Below, in pieces: positions 20,744 to 29,542 of a stretch of 64,000 bases of DNA. How positions within the stretch are numbered: position 1 is the first letter of the stretch; every line of letters begins with the position of its first letter. The position numbers and the translations under genes were made by a program. The stretch comes from Janthinobacterium rivuli (lineage in GTDB: Bacteria; Pseudomonadota; Gammaproteobacteria; Burkholderiales; Burkholderiaceae_D): assembly GCF_029690045.1 (NCBI RefSeq), contig NZ_CP121464.1:1116001-1180000 (forward strand), given 5' to 3'. The notes under the pieces are model-generated. The model made no database searches, was not told the DNA's origin, and saw only the letters and a list, made by a program, of their open reading frames with translations.

Positions 20744-21001
20744 ATGACTGACAAATCAACGCCGCAATACTGGTTCCCCGCCAAGACCTATGGCTGGGGC
20801 TGGGGCTTGCCCATCACCTGGCAGGGCTGGCTGGTCTTTTTGAGCGCGCTGGCGCTGTTCGCCTGCGGCGCCTTCCTATTCCCGCCGCAAACCATGCTGG
20901 TGGGCTACATCGTCTATGAAGTGGCCATCGTTGCCGCGCTCATTTTCATCTGCCAGCTGAAGGGTGAACCGACCAGCTGGCGCTGGGGCAAGAAGAAGTA
21001 G
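20744..21001 (+). CDS. Small two-helix membrane protein, unknown function
   Basis: An 85-residue inner-membrane protein with two hydrophobic helices (about 27-45 and 50-70), a Trp-rich N-terminus (YWFPAKTYGWGWGLPITWQGW) and a basic C-terminus ending RWGKKK. Preceded by a reasonable AGGAAAA ribosome-binding site. The pattern is that of a conserved hypothetical protein found in many Proteobacteria; nothing shows a function. It ends about 90 bp before the TPP riboswitch. Confidence 0.75.
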   Translation: MTDKSTPQYWFPAKTYGWGWGLPITWQGWLVFLSALALFACGAFLFPPQTMLVGYIVYEVAIVAALIFICQLKGEPTSWRWGKKK

Positions 21002-21087
21002 CGCGATGTACAAAGACGACACCTGCAAGAAATCATCTGGCCGCGCGGCGTGAACCGCGTATAATTGGCTCGCTGCCGCAAGGCGGC

Positions 21088-21190
21088 AAACGCTAGGGGT
21101 CCTGCCTTTCGCTGTGGAAACACGGTGCAAGCGCGGGTGAGAAATACCCTCCGAACCTGATCTGGATAATGCCAGCGAAGGGAAGCTTTA
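21088..21190 (+). ncRNA. TPP riboswitch (THI element)
   Basis: The conserved thi-box core is clear: the TAGGGG segment near 21095, GGTGAGAAATACCCT near 21136 and the stretch GAACCTGATCTGGATAATG followed by CCAGCGAAGGGA near 21153-21183. It binds thiamine pyrophosphate and represses the thi operon. A TATAAT hexamer at 21060-21065 is a candidate -10. Downstream, sequences complementary to the thiC Shine-Dalgarno suggest control of translation. Confidence 0.97.
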
Positions 21191-21240
21191 GGATGAACGC
21201 ACCCCGCCTTTCCGCGTGCGTAATTCCGAACCTCCTTAGC

Positions 21241-23193
<1,953 letters not shown>

Positions 23194-23204
23194 GGGAGAG
23201 CGTG

Positions 23205-23417
23205 ATGCCTGCATTGATATCCATCACGCTCAACGGCGCACCGCACCAGGTGCCGCCGGGGCAAACCCTGGACCAACTGATCGCCGCCCTGTCGCTGGAA
23301 AACCAGGCGCTGGCGCTGGCCGTCAACCGCAATGTCGTGCCGCGCAAGGCGTGGCCGGGGCAGGTCTTGCAGACGCAAGACCAAGTGGAAATCGTCCGCG
23401 CCATCGGCGGCGGCTGA
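23205..23417 (+). CDS. thiS: Sulfur carrier protein ThiS
   Basis: Ubiquitin-like 70-residue protein that carries the thiazole sulfur as a C-terminal thiocarboxylate. It ends in the required Gly-Gly (IGGG). The start at 23205 lies 11 bp after the thiC stop with a GGGAGAG site. It is followed directly by a 123-bp inverted-repeat element before thiG. Confidence 0.95.
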   Translation: MPALISITLNGAPHQVPPGQTLDQLIAALSLENQALALAVNRNVVPRKAWPGQVLQTQDQVEIVRAIGGG

Positions 23418-23540
23418 AAACGTCCAAGCAAACCTACTGCGCGCCGCACTTTGCGGCCTGCGATGCTCACCGTGCTCAAGCACGGTTGCGCTTCTCGGCC
23501 ACAAATCGTCGCCGCTCGCTACGGTTTTCTTCGGACGTTT
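23418..23540. repeat. 123-bp inverted-repeat-bounded intergenic element between thiS and thiG
   Basis: Bounded by AAACGTCC (23418-23425) and its exact complement GGACGTTT (23533-23540), starting on the base after the thiS stop codon. It contains an internal hairpin ACCGTGC-TCAA-GCACGGT (23469-23486). It encodes nothing convincing. Layout and position suggest a small non-autonomous or REP-like intergenic repeat sitting inside the operon without breaking it. Confidence 0.6.
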
Positions 23541-23560
23541 AAAAATTTAAGGAAGAACAC

Positions 23561-24355
23561 ATGAATACCGCAACACATAACGACCTGCTGACCATCGCAG
23601 GCAAACAGTATCAATCGCGCTTGCTGGTGGGCAGCGGCAAGTACAAGGATTTGCCGCAGACGCGCGAAGCGACGGATGCGGCCGAGGCGCAGATCATCAC
23701 GGTGGCGATCCGCAGGGTGAATATCGGGCAAGACCCGAACGCGCCCAGCCTGCTGGACTTCGTGCCGCCGGACCAGTACACGATACTGCCGAACACGGCC
23801 GGCTGCTACAACGCCAAAGATGCCGTCTACACCCTGCAACTGGCGCGCGAGCTCCTGGGCGGGCGCAATCTGGTGAAGCTGGAAGTACTCGGTGATGAAA
23901 AGACGCTGTTTCCGCACATGCCGGAAACGTTGATTGCGGCCGAAGCGCTGGTCAAGGATGGCTTTGACGTGATGGTCTACTGCAGCGACGACCCCATCCA
24001 GGCGAAGATACTGGAAGACATCGGCTGCGTGGCCGTCATGCCGCTGGCCTCCCTGATCGGCTCGGGCATGGGCATCTTGAATCCATGGAACTTGTCGCTG
24101 ATTATCGACCAGGCGAAAGTGCCGGTGCTGGTCGATGCTGGCGTGGGCACGGCGTCGGATGCGGCCATCGCCATGGAACTCGGTTGCGATGGCGTGCTGA
24201 TGAATACAGCCATTGCCGGCGCGCGCGACCCCGTGCGCATGGCGCGTGCGATGAAGCTGGCCGTGCGGGCCGGACGCGAAGCATTTTTGGCGGGCCGCAT
24301 GCCGCGCAAGTTTGCCGCCTCGCCGTCGTCGCCGATGGCGGGCCGCCTGGCGTGA
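23561..24355 (+). CDS. thiG: Thiazole synthase ThiG
   Basis: Forms the thiamine thiazole phosphate from deoxyxylulose 5-phosphate, dehydroglycine and ThiS-thiocarboxylate. The 264-residue TIM barrel has the family motifs [10 protein letters not shown], the NTAGCY loop, the [12 protein letters not shown] segment with the Schiff-base Lys, and [12 protein letters not shown]. An AAGGAAG site precedes the ATG. The DXP substrate is made by dxs, also in this window at 45.8 kb. It ends 2 bp before thiD. Confidence 0.97.
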   Translation: MNTATHNDLLTIAGKQYQSRLLVGSGKYKDLPQTREATDAAEAQIITVAIRRVNIGQDPNAPSLLDFVPPDQYTILPNTAGCYNAKDAVYTLQLARELLGGRNLVKLEVLGDEKTLFPHMPETLIAAEALVKDGFDVMVYCSDDPIQAKILEDIGCVAVMPLASLIGSGMGILNPWNLSLIIDQAKVPVLVDAGVGTASDAAIAMELGCDGVLMNTAIAGARDPVRMARAMKLAVRAGREAFLAGRMPRKFAASPSSPMAGRLA

Positions 24356-24357
24356 CG

Positions 24358-25119
24358 ATGCCGATGCGCCACACTGTGCTCGTGTTTGCCGGCGCCGACC
24401 CGTCGGGTGGCGCCGGCATCGCCGCCGATATCGTGGCCATTGCCGCGCAGGGCGCGCATGCATTGCCCGTCATCACGGCCTTGACGGTGCAGGACAACGA
24501 CAGGGTTTTTGGCGTGCAGGCGGTGGCGCCGGAGCTATTGCGCCGGCAGGCGCTGGCGCTGATCGACAAGATGGCGATTCATGCCGTGAAGATCGGCATT
24601 CCCGGCAGCGCCGCGAATGCGGCCGTCATCGCGCAGCTGATCGCGCAATTGCGGCAGGCCCGCCCAGGCTTGCCCGTGGTGCTCGATCCCGTGCTGGCCA
24701 GCGGCCATGGTGATGTGCTGAGCCGGGACGATGCCGTACAGGCGCTGGCGCCCTTGCTGCCGGTGACGACCGTCATCGTACCGAACGGGCCGGAAGCGGC
24801 GGCCCTCGGTGGCGAGGACAACTTGCTTGCGCAAGGCTGTCAGAACGTGCTGGTGACGGGCGGCCATGGCGACGGCGAGGTGATCGTCAACCGCTGGTTT
24901 GACGGCGCTGGCGGCGAGCGCGAGTGGCGCTGGCCCCGTCTTCCCGGCGAATTTCACGGCAGCGGCTGCACCCTGGCGTCGGCCATCGCGGCGCGCCTGG
25001 CATTGGGCCAGGCGTTGCCCGAAGCGCTGGATCTGGCGCAACGCTATTGCCACGCGGCCCTGGCCGGCGCGTATGCGATTGCGCCAGGTCAACTCATGCC
25101 GCAACGATTCATTCAATAA
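24358..25119 (+). CDS. thiD: Hydroxymethylpyrimidine/phosphomethylpyrimidine kinase
   Basis: Phosphorylates HMP and HMP-P to HMP-PP for coupling to the thiazole. The 253-residue ribokinase-fold protein opens with VLVFAGADPSGGAGIAAD, has the central VLDPVLASGHG segment and the GEFHGSGCTLASAIAA anion-hole motif with the catalytic Asp replaced in sequence position by the usual GSGC context. ATG 24358 is preferred, 2 bp past the thiG stop; an overlapping GTG at 24352 is possible. Confidence 0.93.
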   Translation: MPMRHTVLVFAGADPSGGAGIAADIVAIAAQGAHALPVITALTVQDNDRVFGVQAVAPELLRRQALALIDKMAIHAVKIGIPGSAANAAVIAQLIAQLRQARPGLPVVLDPVLASGHGDVLSRDDAVQALAPLLPVTTVIVPNGPEAAALGGEDNLLAQGCQNVLVTGGHGDGEVIVNRWFDGAGGEREWRWPRLPGEFHGSGCTLASAIAARLALGQALPEALDLAQRYCHAALAGAYAIAPGQLMPQRFIQ

Positions 25120-25129
25120 GGAAAACATC

Positions 25130-25741
25130 ATGCGTGGACTGTATCTGGTCACCCCGAACTGGGACGACACCGATCGCCTGCTCGACGTGAGCGAGCAAGC
25201 CTTGCACGGCGGCGTGGCCCTGCTGCAATACCGCCACAAGAGTGCCGACGCGGAGCAGCGGCGCGAACAGGCGGGCGCCTTGCTGGCGCTGGCCCGCAAA
25301 TATGGCGTGCCTTTTATCATCAATGATTTTATCGAGCTGTGCGAAGAGCTCGACGCGGACGGTGTGCACGTGGGCGGCACGGATGCGTCCGTGGCGCAGG
25401 TGCGCGCGCGCCTGGGCAAGGACAAGATCATCGGCGCCTCGTGCTATGGCGACCTGGCCCTGGCAAGGACGGCCGAGGCCGGCGGCGCCAGCTACGTGGC
25501 CTTCGGCGGCTTTTATCCGTCGCTGGTAAAAAAATACCCGCTCACGACACCATTGGATATCGTGCTGCAAGCCAAGCGCGAGATCGCCTTGCCGTGCTTG
25601 GTGATCGGCGGCATGACGCCGGAGAACGCGGCGCCGCTGGCCGCGCGCGGCGCCGACATGGTGGCGGCCATCACTAGCGTCTATCAAGCGGACGATGTGG
25701 ATATTGCGGTGCAGCAATTCAATCAATTATTTGCGGCATGA
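25130..25741 (+). CDS. thiE: Thiamine-phosphate synthase
   Basis: Joins HMP-PP and thiazole phosphate to thiamine phosphate. The 203-residue TIM barrel begins MRGLYLVTP and contains LLQYRHK, the FIINDFIELCEELDADGVHVG segment in shortened form (NDF...DGVHVG), IGASCYGD, YVAFGGFYPS and VIGGMTPEN, all family hallmarks. The AAGGAAAA site precedes the ATG at 25130, 10 bp after the thiD stop. Last gene of the thi operon. No thiO or thiH, needed for dehydroglycine, is in the cluster. Confidence 0.96.
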   Translation: MRGLYLVTPNWDDTDRLLDVSEQALHGGVALLQYRHKSADAEQRREQAGALLALARKYGVPFIINDFIELCEELDADGVHVGGTDASVAQVRARLGKDKIIGASCYGDLALARTAEAGGASYVAFGGFYPSLVKKYPLTTPLDIVLQAKREIALPCLVIGGMTPENAAPLAARGADMVAAITSVYQADDVDIAVQQFNQLFAA

Positions 25742-25819
25742 GCATGGGCGTGCAGGGCTGGTTTGGGGGAATAATCGGCATATAATATGAGCATCATTCA
25801 TTACCGAGGTCCCCCACCC

Positions 25820-26452
25820 ATGAGTCAGCCAGCCGCCGCGAAACGCCTTATCCTGATCGTTGACGATGACCAGCTCCTGTTGGAATTCCTCGGCGAAGTC
25901 CTGCGCCATGCCGGCTATGAGACGGCCCTGGCCCATTCGGCCGAAGTGGCGTTGCAGCTGATCGCCCAGCGCGAGCCGGACCTGGCCCTGCTCGACATCC
26001 ATATGCCGGGCATGTCCGGCCTGGAACTGGCCAAGCGCCTGCATGGCGAAACGGCCGTGCCGTTCATGTTCCTGTCCGGCAGCGGCGACAGCGAATCGGG
26101 CAAGCAGGCGGCCGCCTACGGCGCCGTCGGTTACGTGGTGAAACCCGTCGACGAAGCCCGCTTGATGCCGGCGTTTGAAGCGGGCCTGGCGCGCGCCGAT
26201 GAAATCCGCCAGCTGCGCCGTACCGAGCTGAACCTGAACGCGGCCCTGGCTGCGGGCCGCGAAACGAGTCTGGCCGTGGGCTTGCTGATGGGCAAATTCC
26301 AGACGGACCGCAACACGGCTTTCGAAGTGCTGCGCGACCACGCCCGTTCCAGCCGCCGCAAGATCAATGAAATCGCCAGCCAGCTGCTGCTGGCCGAGGA
26401 AACCCTGAACGGCTTGCACGGCGCCTTCCTCAACCGCGCGAAAGCCAAGTAA
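25820..26452 (+). CDS. Response regulator with ANTAR RNA-binding output domain
   Basis: Cytosolic regulator of 210 residues. The N-terminal receiver domain has D59 in LLDIHMPGMSG and the conserved Lys in VVKPVD. The C-terminal part (about 140-200) fits the ANTAR domain, a three-helix RNA-binding output that acts by antitermination; GLLMGKFQTDRNTAFEVLRD is the characteristic stretch. ATG 25820 has a GAGG site 10 bp upstream, and an upstream ATG at 25787 is less likely. No partner kinase is adjacent. NasR/AmiR-like relatives control nitrogen genes, but the target here is unknown. Confidence 0.88.
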   Translation: MSQPAAAKRLILIVDDDQLLLEFLGEVLRHAGYETALAHSAEVALQLIAQREPDLALLDIHMPGMSGLELAKRLHGETAVPFMFLSGSGDSESGKQAAAYGAVGYVVKPVDEARLMPAFEAGLARADEIRQLRRTELNLNAALAAGRETSLAVGLLMGKFQTDRNTAFEVLRDHARSSRRKINEIASQLLLAEETLNGLHGAFLNRAKAK

Positions 26453-26478
26453 ACGTTTCAACCATACACAGGACACAC

Positions 26479-27585
26479 ATGAAAACCAAAGCAGCGATTG
26501 CATGGAAGGCCGGCGCGCCTTTGACCATCGAAGAAGTCGACCTGGCCGGCCCGCGCGAGGGCGAAGTACTGGTCGAAATCAAGGCCACCGGCATTTGCCA
26601 CACCGATTACTACACCCTGTCGGGCGCCGATCCGGAAGGCATCTTCCCATCGATCCTCGGCCATGAAGGCGCCGGCATCGTCGTCGACGTGGGTCCAGGC
26701 GTGAAAAGCCTGAAAAAGGATGACCACGTCATTCCCCTGTACACGCCGGAATGCCGCCAGTGCAAATTCTGCCTGTCGCAAAAAACCAATTTGTGCCAGT
26801 CGATCCGCTCGACCCAGGGCCGCGGCCTGATGCCGGACGCGACCTCGCGCTTCTCCATCGACGGTAAACCCATCTTCCACTACATGGGCACCTCGACCTT
26901 CTCCAACTACATCGTCGTGCCGGAAATTGCTCTCGCCAAGATCCGCGAAGACGCACCGTTCGATAAAGTCTGCTACATCGGCTGCGGCGTCACCACCGGC
27001 GTGGGCGCCGTGCTGTTTACGGCCAAGGTCGAGGCGGGCGCCAACGTGGTCGTGTTCGGCCTGGGCGGCATCGGCTTGAACGTGATCCAGGCAGCGAAAA
27101 TGGTCGGCGCGGACAAGATCATCGGCGTCGACATCAACCCGGCGCGCCAGGACATCGCGCGCAAGTTCGGCATGACGCATTTCGTCAACGCCAACGAGGT
27201 GGAAAACGTGGTCGACACCATCGTGCAGCTGACGGACGGCGGCGCCGACTATTCGTTTGAATGCATCGGCAACACCACCACCATGCGCCAGTCGCTCGAG
27301 TGCTGCCACAAGGGCTGGGGCCAGTCCATCATCATCGGCGTGGCGGCGGCCGGCCAGGAAATTTCCACGCGTCCATTCCAGCTGGTGACGGGGCGCGTGT
27401 GGAAAGGCTCCGCTTTCGGCGGCGCGCGCGGCCGTACGGACGTGCCAAAGATCGTCGACTGGTATATGGAAGGCAAGCTCAATATCGACGATTTGATCAC
27501 GCACCGTTTGAAGCTCGATGACATCAACCAGGGTTTTGACCTGATGAAGAGCGGTGAATCGATCCGCTCCGTCGTGTTGTACTAA
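26479..27585 (+). CDS. frmA: S-(hydroxymethyl)glutathione dehydrogenase / class III alcohol dehydrogenase
   Basis: Oxidises the glutathione adduct of formaldehyde using NAD+, the main formaldehyde detoxification step. The 368-residue zinc MDR protein has catalytic-zinc ligands C40, H62 and E63, structural-zinc cysteines C92, C95, C98 and C106, and the nucleotide-binding GLGGIGLNVIQ. An ACAGGACAC site precedes the ATG. The usual partner frmB (S-formylglutathione hydrolase) and regulator frmR are absent nearby. Two tandem hairpins follow the stop, so it is probably monocistronic. Confidence 0.95.
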   Translation: MKTKAAIAWKAGAPLTIEEVDLAGPREGEVLVEIKATGICHTDYYTLSGADPEGIFPSILGHEGAGIVVDVGPGVKSLKKDDHVIPLYTPECRQCKFCLSQKTNLCQSIRSTQGRGLMPDATSRFSIDGKPIFHYMGTSTFSNYIVVPEIALAKIREDAPFDKVCYIGCGVTTGVGAVLFTAKVEAGANVVVFGLGGIGLNVIQAAKMVGADKIIGVDINPARQDIARKFGMTHFVNANEVENVVDTIVQLTDGGADYSFECIGNTTTMRQSLECCHKGWGQSIIIGVAAAGQEISTRPFQLVTGRVWKGSAFGGARGRTDVPKIVDWYMEGKLNIDDLITHRLKLDDINQGFDLMKSGESIRSVVLY

Positions 27586-27592
27586 TATAAAT

Positions 27593-27639
27593 ACGCCGTA
27601 CCACGGCGTTTTGCGGAGGCTGCGGCCTCCGTTTTTTTT
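27593..27639 (+). terminator. Tandem hairpins with T tract after frmA
   Basis: Hairpin 1 is ACGCCGT (27593-27599) / ACGGCGT (27603-27609). Hairpin 2 is CGGAGGC (27614-27620) / GCCTCCG (27625-27631) followed by eight T residues (27632-27639). The second is a textbook terminator. Confidence 0.93.
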
Positions 27640-27768
27640 GCCCGCTTGCCATCCATCGTCCATGTCTGCCATCCAGGCAGGTCTTTTTGCAGCCTGTCGC
27701 ATCGCGCTGGAGCTGTGCTCCACCCGTCGCTAAAGTCAATGCTCCACTACTTTTGCGACGAGGCAGCC

Positions 27769-28623
27769 ATGTCCACTTCCCACCGTTTGATCCTCAGCCT
27801 GGCAGGCATCCTGCTTGGCGGCAGCGCGCTGGCCGTGCAGCCGCCGCAGCCTCCCGCGCCACCGGCCCCGCCAGCGGCGCCCAGCGTGCAGGTCAGCCGT
27901 TCGCTCGACAAGGGCGAAAGCTATGCGCTCGTCGATGGCGCCACGGATAGCGAGGGCGTCATCGTCGTCGACAGCGATATCCACTCGCAGCAGGTGGAAA
28001 AGCTCAAGCGCTCGATCAAGGGGCCGTTCCTGTGGTTCCGCGACCAGGGCCAGGCCTATGTGCTGCAGGATGCGGCCTTGCTGGGCAAGGTGCGCACGGC
28101 ATGGCAGCCCTCGAGACAGCTCGGCAAGGAGATGAGTGCGCTCGGCGATCAAATGGGCGCGCACGGCAAGGCCATGGGCGAAATGGGCCGCAAGATGGGT
28201 GCCCGCAGCCTGGAAAAAGGCAGCGCGCGCGAGTCGGAGCAGTTGCGCGCGCTGGGCCGCCAGCAGCAGGAACTGGGCCGCAAGCTTGGCGACGCCTCGC
28301 GCCGCCAGGCGCTGGCGACGAGCGACACGGCGCGCCGCGCGGCCGAGCGCGACGTGGAGCGCCTGCAGCAGCAGATGGAAGATGCGCAGGAAGAGATGGA
28401 AGAGATCAACGACCGCATCGCCGATGTGCATGAGCGCGAGGCCGAGAAAGTGGAGCAGATGTCGCGCCAGATGGAACAGCGCAGCAAGCCGATGGAAGCG
28501 CTGGGCAAGCAAATGGGCGACCTGGGCCGCCAGCAGGAAAAAGTCGTCAAGATCGCCGACAAGACCACGCGCCAGGTAATCGCCCAGGCGCTCAGCGAAG
28601 GCAAGGCAAAACTGGTGCGCTGA
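27769..28623 (+). CDS. Secreted proline-rich, coiled-coil protein of unknown function
   Basis: Predicted periplasmic protein of 284 residues. A signal peptide (to about SALA) is followed by a Pro/Ala-rich stretch, a small domain with SYALVDGATDSEG and GPFLWFRDQGQAYVLQD, and a long charged coiled coil full of Met/Gln/Arg heptads (QQQMEDAQEEMEEINDRIAD). From memory, the middle resembles the region after the peptidase domain in M56/BlaR1-like proteins of Xanthomonadales and Massilia, but there is no peptidase here. ATG 27769 begins the signal peptide. It is convergent with the acetyltransferase gene, 13 bp away. Confidence 0.7.
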   Translation: MSTSHRLILSLAGILLGGSALAVQPPQPPAPPAPPAAPSVQVSRSLDKGESYALVDGATDSEGVIVVDSDIHSQQVEKLKRSIKGPFLWFRDQGQAYVLQDAALLGKVRTAWQPSRQLGKEMSALGDQMGAHGKAMGEMGRKMGARSLEKGSARESEQLRALGRQQQELGRKLGDASRRQALATSDTARRAAERDVERLQQQMEDAQEEMEEINDRIADVHEREAEKVEQMSRQMEQRSKPMEALGKQMGDLGRQQEKVVKIADKTTRQVIAQALSEGKAKLVR

Positions 28624-28636
28624 GTGCTGTGCCGAA

Positions 28637-29161
28637 TCAGCGGGCCAGCGGCTTGCGCATCAGGCAGCGCAGCGCCGGATCGTGCCCGTCCTGCGCTTCG
28701 CGCGCCAGCTTGAGCGCATGCCCAGCGCCCAGCGCCACGGCCTCGATTTCGCTGAAGCCATGGCGCGCATAGTAGGGCGCGTTCCATGGCAGGTGGCGAT
28801 ACGTGCTCAGTGTCAGCCAGGCGCAGCCCAGCGCCCGGGCATGGGCCGCCGCCGCGTCGAGCAGGCGCGCGCCCAGTCCCTGCCGTTGCTGCGGCAGTGC
28901 AACGGACAATTCCACGATGAACAACTGGCCGTCGAGCGGCTGGGCGGCCAGGAAACCCGCTGGCGCATCCTGCCCATCGGCGGCCACCCACACGCCGCCA
29001 TCCTGCTGCAGCGCCTGCAAGGTCTCCAGTGGCAAGGGTTCGCCATGCGCCAGCCAGGCCAGTTCGGGGCCGGCCTGGGCAAACAGGATTGCGGCGCTGC
29101 GTTCGACCTGGGCCAGCAACGGCAGGTCGGCACGGGTGGCCGCGCGGATGGTGTTGCTCAT
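28637..29161 (-). CDS. GNAT family N-acetyltransferase
   Basis: Predicted cytosolic acyl-CoA-dependent acetyltransferase of 174 residues. The acetyl-CoA binding motif A is seen as VALPQQRQGLGARLLDAAAA (Q/RxxGxG/A type), followed by the beta5/helix segment LTLSTYRHLPWNAPYYARHGF. The substrate cannot be deduced. The start at 29161 overlaps the stop of the upstream gene by 4 bases (ATGA), showing translational coupling to the 91-residue protein. Confidence 0.9.
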   Translation of the reverse strand: MSNTIRAATRADLPLLAQVERSAAILFAQAGPELAWLAHGEPLPLETLQALQQDGGVWVAADGQDAPAGFLAAQPLDGQLFIVELSVALPQQRQGLGARLLDAAAAHARALGCAWLTLSTYRHLPWNAPYYARHGFSEIEAVALGAGHALKLAREAQDGHDPALRCLMRKPLAR

Positions 29162-29433
29162 GGCGTGTTCCACGCGGCCGCCACGGCGCAATATTGTGCC
29201 GGCAACCGCTCCCTGGCGTCGTCCTCGCTGGCATACACGTCATCCTGCACGGTTTCCCACTGCGCGTCGCAGCTGAAACGGTAGACTGGCGCTTCGTCCC
29301 CGTAGCGGCACACGGCCAGGCCGTGGATGGCGGTGGGGGCGGCGCCATCTTCACTGGCGACATGGCCGAAGGGCAGGTCGGACCAGGCCCAGGCCAGTAC
29401 GCGGGCGCCGTCGAGGTGGGTCGGTGGTGTCAT
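29158..29433 (-). CDS. Hypothetical protein coupled to the GNAT acetyltransferase
   Basis: A 91-residue protein with no recognised domain, signal peptide or membrane segment. It is rich in Trp and acidic residues (VLAWAWSDLPFG, YRFSCDAQWETVQDDVYASEDDARERL), and its central part resembles small proteins with paired antiparallel strands. ATG 29433 is chosen because the residues upstream are unlike the rest; the frame is open to 29478. Its TGA overlaps the acetyltransferase ATG, so the two are likely one unit. Confidence 0.7.
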   Translation of the reverse strand: MTPPTHLDGARVLAWAWSDLPFGHVASEDGAAPTAIHGLAVCRYGDEAPVYRFSCDAQWETVQDDVYASEDDARERLPAQYCAVAAAWNTP

Positions 29434-29496
29434 GGGATACAGGCTGCTGTGTCGGGACGCCGATTGTAGCGCGCACATGGAAAACTGGCGCGACCG

Positions 29497-29512
29497 CTGG
29501 ACAAATGCACAG
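29497..29512. promoter_or_regulatory. Candidate LexA box upstream of uvrD
   Basis: CTGGACAAATGCACAG fits the CTG-N10-CAG pattern of proteobacterial LexA operators. It lies 18 bp upstream of a TATAAT hexamer at 29531-29536, a good position for repression. uvrD is an SOS gene in E. coli. Confidence 0.45.
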
Positions 29513-29530
29513 TATTTTTAGCCATGCCGG

Positions 29531-29536
29531 TATAAT
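29531..29536 (+). promoter_or_regulatory. Candidate -10 element of uvrD
   Basis: A perfect TATAAT ends 6 bp before the uvrD ATG at 29543, implying a leaderless or nearly leaderless mRNA if it is used. No convincing -35 hexamer is seen at the normal spacing. Confidence 0.45.
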
Positions 29537-29542
29537 CACGGG

